In this document: in pieces, positions 18,607 through 26,644 of the stretch
Position numbering within the stretch: the first letter of the stretch is position 1
Layout: every line of letters starts with the position of its first letter
Origin: Frigoribacterium sp. MEB024
GTDB lineage: Bacteria; Actinomycetota; Actinomycetes; Actinomycetales; Microbacteriaceae
NCBI RefSeq assembly: GCF_000878135.1
Contig: NZ_JXQZ01000035.1
Span: 1-57,182 of the forward strand
Direction of reading: 5' to 3'
Length of the DNA: 57,182 nucleotides
Translations under genes and position numbers: made by a program
The notes under the pieces: generated by a model
Database searches by the model: none
Told to the model about the DNA's origin: nothing
What the model saw: only the letters and a program-made list of their open reading frames with translations

Positions 18607-19855
18607 GCGCGGGCTCTCCGAGGACGGACGCGGACAGGAACGGGTTGCGGAAACGCCCCTCGGGGTCGACCGACTCGACGTGGGCGGCGAAGTCGCCGAG
18701 ACGCGGGAACACCCGGCGCAGCTCGGCGTGCGTGGCGGTCGAGACCTTCCCCCAGTGCGGGCGGGCGTCGAACGCTCCGAGCACCCGTTCGATCTCGGGC
18801 AGGACGGCGAGCACCTCGTCGGGACGCCGGTGCCAGGTGAAGTGGAAGGCCACGCTCTGACGTCCACCGCTCGGGCTGATCCAGGCGTCGTCCGGGGCGA
18901 TCGTGCGGATCTCGCTGACCATCAGCACGTCGGCGAAGGTGTGCGCGATGCCCCGCAGCCCCTCGATCGCGGCCGCGGCGTGCTCGGCGGGGATCAGGAA
19001 CTCGCTCTGGATCTCTTCGCCGGCGCTCGGCGTGAAGTCGAACCGGAAGTGCGGCAGGCGCTCGAGCCAGGGACCGGCCACGCCGCCCTGCTGCGTCACG
19101 GCCGCGGTCTCGGCCCCGGGGATCATGTGCGTGGTGGCGTCGGCCCGCACCGCACCGAGGTCGCGGAGGTCGAGACCGACCTCGTCGCCGACCCGGTGCT
19201 TCGACCAGACCTGGTCCACCCCGTCGCCGTCGTACCGCGTGAAGAAGCTCAGGCTGTAAGCGCTGGCGAGCACGGCGTCGAGGTGCTCGAGGGCGGCCGC
19301 CCAGGGCAGGTGCTCGTGGATGGTCTGCTCGACGTCGAAGGTCGGCACGGTGTCGAGCTCGAGGGTCGTGACGACGCCCACGGCGCCGAGCGAGACGACG
19401 GAGGCGCCGAACGCGTCGTCACCGCGGCGGACGGTCTCGAGGCTGCCGTCGGCGCGCACGAGCTCGACGGCGCGGACGCCCGCCGAGAGGGCGGGGTTGC
19501 GGACCCCCGAACCGTGCGTGCCGGTCTGGACCGCACCGGCGACCGAGATGTGCGGCAGCGAGGCGAGGTTGTGCAGGGCGAGGCCGTGGCGCTGCAGCTC
19601 GCCCGCGAGGGCGGCGTGCGTCGTGCCCGCGCCGACGCGGACCGTGCCGGCGGCCGAGTCGATCTCGACGGGGGTGCCGAGCGCGTCGAGCGAGACGAGG
19701 GTGCCGTCGGTGTCGGCGACGCGGTTGAACGAGTGGCGCGAGCCCAGGGCCTTGACCAGGCGGCTGCCGGTGACGACGTCACGCAGCTCGTCGAGGCTCG
19801 TGGGGCGACGCAGGTCGGTCGTCGAGTACTCGACGTTGGCGGCCCAGTTCTGCAT
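18599..19855 (-). CDS. FAD-dependent alditol (xylitol/sorbitol-type) oxidase
   Basis: The 418-residue protein has the same length as Streptomyces AldO. The N-terminal FAD-binding domain has GSRHSFN with His41, which fits the covalent flavin site, and ISVAGAVQTGTHGSG for the pyrophosphate. The C-terminal half ends in RPHWGKV as in AldO and gulonolactone oxidase relatives. Such enzymes oxidise alditols to aldoses with release of H2O2. The ribosome site GAAGGAG precedes the ATG. An operator identical in core to the ara operator lies upstream, so it is probably induced together with arabinose uptake. L-gulono-lactone-type substrates are the main alternative. Confidence 0.82.
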   Translation of the reverse strand: MQNWAANVEYSTTDLRRPTSLDELRDVVTGSRLVKALGSRHSFNRVADTDGTLVSLDALGTPVEIDSAAGTVRVGAGTTHAALAGELQRHGLALHNLASLPHISVAGAVQTGTHGSGVRNPALSAGVRAVELVRADGSLETVRRGDDAFGASVVSLGAVGVVTTLELDTVPTFDVEQTIHEHLPWAAALEHLDAVLASAYSLSFFTRYDGDGVDQVWSKHRVGDEVGLDLRDLGAVRADATTHMIPGAETAAVTQQGGVAGPWLERLPHFRFDFTPSAGEEIQSEFLIPAEHAAAAIEGLRGIAHTFADVLMVSEIRTIAPDDAWISPSGGRQSVAFHFTWHRRPDEVLAVLPEIERVLGAFDARPHWGKVSTATHAELRRVFPRLGDFAAHVESVDPEGRFRNPFLSASVLGEPAHV

Positions 19856-19909
19856 GGAGACTCCTTCGGCTCGGGGTGCTGCGTCGAGTCTAGGCGAGCG
19901 GCCTACGGT

Positions 19910-19925
19910 GAGTGAGCGCTCACTC
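19910..19925. promoter_or_regulatory. LacI-type operator in front of the alditol oxidase operon
   Basis: The palindrome GAGTGAGCGCTCACTC shares the 12-bp core with the other two operators. A -10-like TAGACT lies at 19892-19887 on the minus strand, so the operator would cover the -35 region. It also covers the stop codon of the upstream flavoenzyme gene (19920-19922). Confidence 0.8.
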
Positions 19926-20990
19926 GGCTCCGTCGGTGGCCTGCCAGCCGAGGAGGGGGCCGAGGCGCTCGGCGGCGTCGGTCAGCACCTGCGTGTACTC
20001 GGCGAGGCCGAAGTCGAAGGGCAGCTCGACGATGAGGTCGTCGACCTCGCGCATCGCGGCGTTCTCGTGGAGCTGCTCGGCGATCCACTCGGACGGGCCG
20101 ACGAGGTCGCGGTCGAACATCATGCCCCGGGGACCGTGGGCCACGGTCGTGCGGTCGCGACGGGAGGACGCGTAGGCCTCGTACGCCGCACGCTGCTCGG
20201 CGGTGGCCGTGTCGGTGGGCAGGACGACCGCGCCCTTGGCGACCCGCGCCTCCTGACCCGCGGGGTGGACCGCGCGGAAGGCGCGGATCTGGTCGAGCTG
20301 CGACGCGGCGAAGCGGGTCGGCTCGATCGGCCCGGGCGCGCCCGCGAAGCTGACGTTGCTGATGAGCATGCCGAGGCCCTGCCGGCCCGCCCACTCGGCG
20401 GACCGCGGGCTGCCCGCGCCGTACCAGACGCGGTCGGCGAGACCGGGGCTCTGCGGCTGCACCCGCCCGGTGTAGACCTCGATGCCCTCGGTGCCCTCGA
20501 ACGCACTGACCTGCTCGCCACGCACGAGCGAGAGGAACTTCTCGACCCGGCCGTACGAGAAGTCCTGGTGATCGGAGGCGTCGCCGTAGAGGTGCGGGGC
20601 GATCTCGTCGTAACCGCGGGGCTCGCCGACGCTGACCCCCAGCTGCAGCCGTCCACGCGACAGCACGTCGACCGTGCCCCAGTCCTCGGCCAGGCGGAAC
20701 GGGTTCTCCCAGCCGAGCGGCATCACGGCCGTGCCGAGGGTGAGGCGCGAGGTGCGCTGCGCCGCGGCCGAGAGGAACGCGACGGGCGACGAGATGCCGA
20801 ACTGGAGGTGCCGCGTACGCGTCCAGCCGCCGTCGAGACCCAGCGCCTCGGCCCGCTCGAACAGCTCGAGCCCCTGCTCGAGACCGGCGGTCGGGTCATC
20901 GCCCTCGAAGGCGCCGATGGTGAGGAAGCCGAGACGGCGCAGCGGCCTCGCGGCGGCGGACGGGGCGGACGACGAGGAGGCGGTGGTCAC
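19920..20990 (-). CDS. LLM-class flavin-dependent oxidoreductase
   Basis: The 356-residue protein has the bacterial luciferase-like fold: RLGFLTIGAFEGDDP, FERAEALGLDGGWTRTRHL, LTLGTAVMPLGWENPFRLAEDWGTVDVLSRGRLQLGVSVG. The substrate is unknown. The GTG start at 20990 gives a Ser/Ala-rich N-terminus, and a start nearer RRLGFLTIG is possible. The dispersed motif at 20241-20254 is read as QEARVA in a variable region after the barrel core. It lies upstream of the alditol oxidase on the same strand, separated by that gene's own operator and promoter. Confidence 0.85.
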   Translation of the reverse strand: MTTASSSSAPSAAARPLRRLGFLTIGAFEGDDPTAGLEQGLELFERAEALGLDGGWTRTRHLQFGISSPVAFLSAAAQRTSRLTLGTAVMPLGWENPFRLAEDWGTVDVLSRGRLQLGVSVGEPRGYDEIAPHLYGDASDHQDFSYGRVEKFLSLVRGEQVSAFEGTEGIEVYTGRVQPQSPGLADRVWYGAGSPRSAEWAGRQGLGMLISNVSFAGAPGPIEPTRFAASQLDQIRAFRAVHPAGQEARVAKGAVVLPTDTATAEQRAAYEAYASSRRDRTTVAHGPRGMMFDRDLVGPSEWIAEQLHENAAMREVDDLIVELPFDFGLAEYTQVLTDAAERLGPLLGWQATDGAE

Positions 20991-21048
20991 CGGTCGAGCC
21001 TAGCCAGACGACTCGACGCCCCGGCCCGTGTCCCCGGACCGCCTCCCC

Positions 21049-21093
21049 CGGCTCGCGTCCCCCCGCTCGCGTCCCCCGATCCGCGTCCCCCGG
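21049..21093. repeat. Short tandem repeat
   Basis: Three imperfect units of about 14-15 bp with the core CGCGTCCCCC stand in the gene-free stretch 20991-21241. The rest of that stretch shows nothing but C-rich sequence. Confidence 0.6.
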
Positions 21094-21241
21094 ACTGGGG
21101 ACCGGCCCACCCCCGTACTGGGTGGCCGTGCCCCGTTGTCCCCCGGGCCCGCGTGCGGTTCGCTGGACGGAGCCGTTCGAGAGTCATGTCGACGACGACA
21201 CGACCACGGACGCCACCACGACTTCAGGGGAACAGAACACG

Positions 21242-21721
21242 ATGGACACCGCAGAGCCCGACACCGGACGCCCGGGCACGACCGACCCGTCGGACGCCGC
21301 GACCACGCTCGGCCCCGTCACCACCGTCGGGGCCGCCCCGGCGACCTCGACCCGTCCGACGCGCCTCCGCCGCGAACGCGCCACCCGCCTGCGTCGACCC
21401 GCCACCTTCGTGCTGTCCTGGCTCGACCTGCCGAACGACGGCAGCGACCCCACGCTGCCCCTCGGCACCTGCCTGGTGCTCCGCACGGTCGGACGCCCCG
21501 CGCGCGACGTGCTCGTCGACCTGCCCGGCGGGCCCGTCCGGGGTCGCGACAAGCTGCGCCCCGGGGCTCCGCTCGGCATCGCGACCCCCGTCGAGCTCGA
21601 CGCGGTGGTCGCCCTCGGCACCGTCTTCGTCGAGTGGTCGGACGGCCGGGGCGTCAGCCGGACCACGTGGCTCCGCGTCCCGCCGGTCCCGGCGCGGTAC
21701 CGCAGCCCCGCCGCTCGCTGA
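21242..21721 (+). CDS. Hypothetical protein, 159 residues
   Basis: The first 50 residues are Thr/Pro/Ala-rich and likely disordered. The rest (TFVLSWLDLPNDGSDPTLPLGTCLVLRTVGRPARDVLV, key part) looks like a small beta domain. AGGGG stands 11 bases before the ATG at 21242. The frame is open farther upstream but that part has poor coding character. I do not recognise the family. It is convergent with the monooxygenase ending at 21804. Confidence 0.55.
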   Translation: MDTAEPDTGRPGTTDPSDAATTLGPVTTVGAAPATSTRPTRLRRERATRLRRPATFVLSWLDLPNDGSDPTLPLGTCLVLRTVGRPARDVLVDLPGGPVRGRDKLRPGAPLGIATPVELDAVVALGTVFVEWSDGRGVSRTTWLRVPPVPARYRSPAAR

Positions 21722-21803
21722 CCTCGTCGGCGCGTCGACCTGAGCCCGGTCGCTCACCGAACGGACGCGAACGGCGCATCGGGCCGCGCCGCGCCTCCCG
21801 GGC

Positions 21804-23243
21804 TCAGCGGCGGTAGGCCGCCGCCGGATGTGTCCCGGGCAGCCGGGGCCCACCGCCGGTCAGCCGCTCGCGCAGCGTCTCGCCGGGCACGTACGCCTCG
21901 CGCAGTCGACCGCGTCGACGCAGCTCGGGCACGATCAGCTCGACGAAGTCGGTCAGCGTGTCGAACGAGTGGTACTGGCGCAGGTTGATGCCGTCGATCC
22001 CCTCGTCGTCGAGCCAGCGCTCGACGGCGTCCGCCACGACCGTCGGTGTACCGGCGACGAAGAACGTGCCGCCCCAGGCCTCGTCGACCGAGTCGATCAG
22101 CTGGCCCACCGTGATGTCGAGCGGCAGCGCGGCGGCTCCCGGGTGGTCGAGCCGACCCTCGGCCTCGAGCGCCTCGCGCACGGTGCGGTCGCGGGGGTGC
22201 GACGGGGCGTCGAACGGGATGCTGCGGTGGATCAGTTTGCCCTGCTCGCTGGCGAACGAGCGGTAGAGCGCGAGCTTCTCGGCGACGACCTCGTCGGTCT
22301 CGCCCGTGATGACGCCGGCCTGCACGATGAACGACACGTCGTCGGCGGAGCGCCCGGCCGCGACGGCCGCCTCGCGCGTGGCGGCGCCGACCGCCTTGAC
22401 GGCGGGACCGCCGGTGAAGACGACCTCGGCGTTGCGGGCCGCCTGCTCGACGCCCTTCGGCGACGCGGTCGCGAGGAAGAGCACGGGCGTGCGCTGCGGC
22501 GACGGCTCGCTGAGGTGCGGACCGGCGACCCGGAAGTGCTCGCCGACGTGGTCGATCGCGTGCACCTTCGCGGGGTCGGTGTAGACGCCCGAGCCGGGTT
22601 CGAGGCCGTCGGCGGTGGGGTCGGCGACGACGGCGTCGTCCTCCCACGAGCCCTCCCACAACTTGTAGAGCACGTCGAGGTACTCGGCGGCGCGGGCGTA
22701 GCGCTCGGCCTTGGGGATCTCGGCGTCGAGGCCGAAGTTGCGCGCGGCGTTCGGCAGGTACGACGTGACGACGTTCCAGCCCACGCGTCCCTTCGTGAGG
22801 TGGTCGAGGGTCGACATGCGCCGCGCGAAGGCGAACGGCGGCTCGTAGCTCGTCGAGAACGTGATGCCGAAGCCGAGGTGCTCGGTCACGGCCGCCATCG
22901 CCGGCACGACCATCATCGGGTCGTTGTTCGGCGCCTGGATTCCCTCGAGCAGGGCCGGCGCCGGGCTGTCGCCGAAGACGTCGTAGGCACCCAGCACGTC
23001 GGCGATGAAGATCGCGTCGAAACCGCCGCGTTCGGCCAGGCGGGCCAGCTCGAGCCAGTACGCCAGGTCTTTGTACTCGCTGCGATGGTTGTGCGGCAGC
23101 CTCCAGAGGCCGTGCGTGATGTGCCCGACGCAGTTCATCTCGAAGAGGTTGAGGATCAGCTTCTTCTTGGTGGTGGGGGCGTCGACGGCGACGGACGAGA
23201 CGGTGGCGGACGGGTCGGGCGCGGGGGTGTCTGCGGTGCTCAC
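21804..23243 (-). CDS. NtaA/SnaA/DszA-family flavin monooxygenase
   Basis: The 479-residue protein belongs to the long luciferase-like subfamily. It has MNCVGHITHGLWRLPHN, DLAYWLELARLAERGGFDAIFIADVLG, TSYEPPFAFARRMSTLDHLTKGRVGWNVVTSYL with the family's signature, and an NLRQYHSFDTLTDFVELIVPEL-type end. Members oxidise nitrilotriacetate, dibenzothiophene sulfone, pristinamycin or other heterocycles with FMNH2 supplied by a separate reductase. No reductase gene is next to it. I chose GTG 23243 (STADTPAPD) because the upstream part is low complexity. Confidence 0.85.
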   Translation of the reverse strand: MSTADTPAPDPSATVSSVAVDAPTTKKKLILNLFEMNCVGHITHGLWRLPHNHRSEYKDLAYWLELARLAERGGFDAIFIADVLGAYDVFGDSPAPALLEGIQAPNNDPMMVVPAMAAVTEHLGFGITFSTSYEPPFAFARRMSTLDHLTKGRVGWNVVTSYLPNAARNFGLDAEIPKAERYARAAEYLDVLYKLWEGSWEDDAVVADPTADGLEPGSGVYTDPAKVHAIDHVGEHFRVAGPHLSEPSPQRTPVLFLATASPKGVEQAARNAEVVFTGGPAVKAVGAATREAAVAAGRSADDVSFIVQAGVITGETDEVVAEKLALYRSFASEQGKLIHRSIPFDAPSHPRDRTVREALEAEGRLDHPGAAALPLDITVGQLIDSVDEAWGGTFFVAGTPTVVADAVERWLDDEGIDGINLRQYHSFDTLTDFVELIVPELRRRGRLREAYVPGETLRERLTGGGPRLPGTHPAAAYRR

Positions 23244-23367
23244 GCGTCCTACTGTGCCGCACCGCGCCTCCTCGTCCACCGGGCGGTGACGCCGTGTTGC
23301 ACGACGGGAAGGCCGGGCGGCACCCGTCGCCCCGCGTTTCGTGCACGACACCGCGACGAGACGAGGT

Positions 23368-23425
23368 GCGGTGCACGGAACGCGGTGCGGTGCAGTGCGG
23401 TGCGGTGCAGTTCGGGGACGGTGCG
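23368..23425. repeat. GCGGTGCA-type short tandem repeat
   Basis: The stretch between two leftward genes has about five repeats of GGTGCGGTGCA-like units. No T-run or clear hairpin follows. Confidence 0.5.
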
Positions 23426-23430
23426 GCGGG

Positions 23431-24066
23431 TCAGCGCTCGCGGATCGTGGTCGTCACGTCGACGAGGCTGGGGTCGGCGGGCGCCGAGCCGAAGCCGAAC
23501 CGCACGGGCGGGTCGAGCGGGGCCAGCACCCCGAGCGCACGACCGTCGAGACGGGCGTCGACCGCGACGATGCGCCGGGCCAGCGTCACGCCGTAGTACT
23601 CGCGACGGCCGCCGCCGGCCGTGCCCGCCGTGCGGGCACCCCGCACGATCAGCCGGGCCACCGGATCGATCAGCGTGAGCCAGCCGGGCCGGGTCGCGAA
23701 CGCCCGGGGCACGAGCCGCAGCAGCCACCCGAGCGGCGACACGGGGCCGATCTCGAGCGACAGGTCGAGCACGTCGCCGCCCGCGTCGTCCGGGCCCGCC
23801 GAGACCCGCAGCGTCCGGTCGACGCCGCGCCACGAGACGGGTTGCACCCGCACCTCGTCGAACGTGTAGGTCGACGAGACGTAGTCGGCGACGGCCTGCG
23901 ACGGTGCCAGCAAGGTGCGGTGACCGTCGGCGTCCTCGACCATGACGTCGACGAAGCGACCGAGCGGCGAACGGTTCCACAGCCCGACGACGACGCGCGT
24001 CCCGGACTCGGTGCCGAAGCCGGCGATGCGTCCGTGGAACCGCTGGTCGGGGGGCACGCTGCTCAT
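23431..24066 (-). CDS. Hypothetical protein, 211 residues
   Basis: The protein starts MSSVPPDQRFHGRIAGFGTE and has strand-rich character with one hydrophobic patch (SPLGWLLRLVPRAFATRPGWL) that could be a membrane-contacting helix. It follows the aldo/keto reductase by 5 bp on the same strand, so both form an operon. I recognise similar proteins only as unnamed actinobacterial ORFs. No function is assigned. Confidence 0.65.
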   Translation of the reverse strand: MSSVPPDQRFHGRIAGFGTESGTRVVVGLWNRSPLGRFVDVMVEDADGHRTLLAPSQAVADYVSSTYTFDEVRVQPVSWRGVDRTLRVSAGPDDAGGDVLDLSLEIGPVSPLGWLLRLVPRAFATRPGWLTLIDPVARLIVRGARTAGTAGGGRREYYGVTLARRIVAVDARLDGRALGVLAPLDPPVRFGFGSAPADPSLVDVTTTIRER

Positions 24067-24071
24067 CGTCG

Positions 24072-25019
24072 CTACTCGGCCACCCGGGCCGAGACGGTCT
24101 CGAGGGCGGCGAGCTCGTCGGCGCTGAGGGCGACGCTCGCGCTGGCCAGCAACGCGGGCAGCTGCTCGAGGGTGCGGGCGCTGGCGATGGGGGCGACGAC
24201 GCGGGGCTGGGCCTGCAGCCAGGCGAGGGCGATCGTGGCGATCTCGACCTGGTGGGCACTCGCGATGTCACGCAGGGCGGCCACGACGTCGAGCCCCTCG
24301 TCGCTGAAGTAGCCCTCGACGTTGCCACTGCGGGCCCCGGCGATGTCGTCGCGGGTCTGGTACTTGCCGGTGAGGAAGCCCGCGGCGAGCGAGAAGTACG
24401 GCGTGACGCCGAGCTGGTTCGTGGCGGCGAGCGGAGCCAGGTCGCGCTCGTATGCCTTCCGGGTCACGAGGTTGTAGTGCGGCTGCAGGGCGACCGGGGC
24501 CGCGAACCCCTCACGGCGCGCGATCTCCACCCACTCGGTGATTCGCTCGGGCGAGAAGTTCGAGATGCCGACGTGCCGCACCTTGCCGGCCTTCTGCAGG
24601 GCGTCGAAGGCGCCGAGGGTCTCGACGAGGTCGTCGCCGGTGTCGAAGTGCGCCCAGTACAGGTCGATGTGGTCCGTCTGCAGACGGGTGAGCGAGGCGT
24701 CGGCGGCGGCCGCGACGTTGGCGGCACCGAGCCCGGAGAACTCGGGGTGCTGGCTGACCTTCGTGCCGAGGACGATCCGGTCACGACGCGAGGCGCCGCC
24801 CTGGGCGAGCCAGGTGCCGATGACCGTCTCGGACTCACCGCCCGAGTTGCCGTCGGCCCAGGCCGAGTACACGTCGGCCGTGTCGACGAAGTTGCCGCCG
24901 CCGGCGACGAAGGCGTCGAGCACCGAGTGCGACTCGGCCTCGTCGCTCGTCCAGCCGAAGGTGTTGCCGCCGAGGGCGAGGGGGAAGACGTCGAGGTCGG
25001 ATGTTCCGATGAGGGGCAT
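24072..25019 (-). CDS. Aldo/keto reductase
   Basis: The 315-residue TIM-barrel protein has the catalytic tetrad D46 and Y51 (FVDTADVYS), K87 (LGTKVSQ) and H124 (LYWAHFD). The NADPH-binding loop is in VAPIASARTLEQLPALL. It resembles the YghZ/IolS branch that reduces small aldehydes. The ATG at 25019 opens MPLIGTSDLDVFPLALGGNTFG, the normal family start. It is the first gene of a two-gene operon with the 211-residue unknown. Confidence 0.9.
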   Translation of the reverse strand: MPLIGTSDLDVFPLALGGNTFGWTSDEAESHSVLDAFVAGGGNFVDTADVYSAWADGNSGGESETVIGTWLAQGGASRRDRIVLGTKVSQHPEFSGLGAANVAAAADASLTRLQTDHIDLYWAHFDTGDDLVETLGAFDALQKAGKVRHVGISNFSPERITEWVEIARREGFAAPVALQPHYNLVTRKAYERDLAPLAATNQLGVTPYFSLAAGFLTGKYQTRDDIAGARSGNVEGYFSDEGLDVVAALRDIASAHQVEIATIALAWLQAQPRVVAPIASARTLEQLPALLASASVALSADELAALETVSARVAE

Positions 25020-25111
25020 GCGGGGGTTCCTTTCGCGAACGTCGCGTCGGGTCGGCGCGGCGACTACCCAGGTCTAACGCGTCGGGGTCGGGTTCGTTCC
25101 CAGGTGGACGA

Positions 25112-26086
25112 TCAGTAGCCCTGCTCGACGTCGACGACGCCCTCGGGGTCACCGCCGTCGGCCAGCGCCCGGATGTTCGCCTCGACCCGGGCCTGGAAGA
25201 GCGGCTCGGTCATCGCGTTCGTGTTGGCCTGGTGCGGGGTGAGCAGGGCACGGGGTTCGGCCCACAGCGGGTGACCGTCGGGCAGCGGCTCGGGGTCGAC
25301 GACGTCGAGGCCCGCCGCCCCGATCCGCCCCTCGGCGAGCGCCGCGACGAGGGCGTCGGTGTCGACGAGCGGACCGCGGGCGATGTTGACGAGCACGGCC
25401 GTGTCCTTCATGGCGGCGAACTCGTCGGCTCCGAGCAGGCTGCGGGTGCCGCCGGTGAGCGCCGCGGCGACGACGACGACGTCGCTCGTCGGCAGCACCT
25501 CGGCCAGGCGGTCGACCGTGATGGTGCGGGCCGCGCCCGGGACGTCCTCGTCGGTACGGCGCACCATCGTCACCTCGACGTCGAACGGCTGCAGCAGGCG
25601 CAGCAGCTCGGTCCCGATGCCGCCGGCGCCGACGATGGTGACGCTCGCCCCGTTCAGCGAGATGCCCCGCTGCTCGCGTTCCCACGAGGAGGCGCGGGCC
25701 CTGATCTGCAGGGAGCGCAGGGTCGCCAGCGTCAGCGCCAGGGCGTGCTCGGCCACGGGTGCGCTGTAGGCCCCCTTGGCGCTGGTGAAGACGAGACCGT
25801 CCCGGGCGGTGGCCTGCATGGTCTCGACGTAGGCGTCGACGCCCGCGCTCGGCAGCTGCACGATGCGGACGCCGGGGTGCTGCTCGATCGCGGATCGCAA
25901 CTCGCCCTGGTCGATGCGGCCGCCGACGACGATCATCTCGGTCTCGTCGCCGAGCTCGACCAGGCGGGCGTCGGTCGCGTCCACCGCCCGCTTCGCGGGC
26001 GCGACGCCCCACGTGTCGCCCGACGACCCCTCGGAGTCGGCGGTGGCGGAGGCGGCGGGGAGGACGGTGACGGCGACGGTGCTCAT
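25112..26086 (-). CDS. D-isomer-specific 2-hydroxyacid dehydrogenase
   Basis: The 324-residue protein has the NAD-binding GAGGIG of the Rossmann fold (about residue 150), and the catalytic Arg (VNIARGPLVDTDAL), Glu (LDVVDPEPLPDG) and His (LLTPHQANTNAM). It would reduce 2-keto acids or oxidise D-2-hydroxy acids; the substrate is unknown. The N-terminal 30 residues are Ser/Ala-rich, so a start farther in is possible. A copy of the dispersed motif (25686-25700) encodes RARASS just before the Rossmann domain, at the interdomain linker. Confidence 0.85.
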   Translation of the reverse strand: MSTVAVTVLPAASATADSEGSSGDTWGVAPAKRAVDATDARLVELGDETEMIVVGGRIDQGELRSAIEQHPGVRIVQLPSAGVDAYVETMQATARDGLVFTSAKGAYSAPVAEHALALTLATLRSLQIRARASSWEREQRGISLNGASVTIVGAGGIGTELLRLLQPFDVEVTMVRRTDEDVPGAARTITVDRLAEVLPTSDVVVVAAALTGGTRSLLGADEFAAMKDTAVLVNIARGPLVDTDALVAALAEGRIGAAGLDVVDPEPLPDGHPLWAEPRALLTPHQANTNAMTEPLFQARVEANIRALADGGDPEGVVDVEQGY

Positions 26087-26644
26087 CCGTCCACCGTATC
26101 GATCAGGTCACGAAAGCGACTCAGGCTCGTGTCTTCGTCGGACCGGTGGCAGAGTGACGCCGTCTGCCGGTCGCGAAACCCGATCGTGGACGCGGGAGGC
26201 ACGGGTCAACGGCGACACGCGCCTCCTTCCCTCCGACCTCGCCCGGCGACGGTCGACCGCCCCTGCGGGCAGGGGTACGCTGTCCCACGGCCCAGGCGGG
26301 CCCACGGCCCCACCGGGCCCGGCGGCAGCACGACGGAAGGCAGGTGAGCGGCGATGGCTGGTGACAGTACTGGCGCCCCGCGGCATCGCTCCGTGATCGC
26401 GCCGTCCGCCCCGCTCGTCTGAGCTGCGGGCCCGACCGACCACGAGCGATGCCCACGGGCACCGACGTCTCCTGTCGACGCACGTCGTCGACGACCCGAC
26501 ACCCCGGTGTCGTCTCGTCGCCCGTGTGCGTCGCCCCGGCCCCCACCGCACACCCGTCGTCCGCACGGCTGTCGTGACCACCACCGGTACGACATCGTCC
26601 CTCGACGGACGGTCGTCGCACCCCGAACGGCAGGAGCGCAGACC
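26087..26644 (+). other. Gene-free 558-bp region and probable corA leader
   Basis: No convincing gene is present. It contains GC-rich direct repeats around 26293-26326, a possible folded stretch with GCGATG...CATCGC arms at about 26351-26387, and a strong hairpin at 26489-26520 (15-nt arms, 2-nt loop, short bulges), about 125 bp before corA. Metal-sensing leaders occur before Mg transporters, but I could not match the known M-box core. Confidence 0.35.

Noticed and set aside
23368-23425. GGTGCGGTGCA repeats as a possible CRISPR or iteron array
   Set aside because: The units are short, irregular and directly adjacent with no spacers or replication gene nearby; simple slippage is enough to explain them.
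26320-26460. M-box magnesium riboswitch before corA
   Set aside because: Only AGGTGAG resembles the known core; the following GCTCCT and other conserved blocks are absent by eye.
26108-26641. Several open frames in the corA upstream region
   Set aside because: Compositions are Arg/Pro/Thr-rich, frames lack ribosome sites and disagree with the normal CorA start at 26645.
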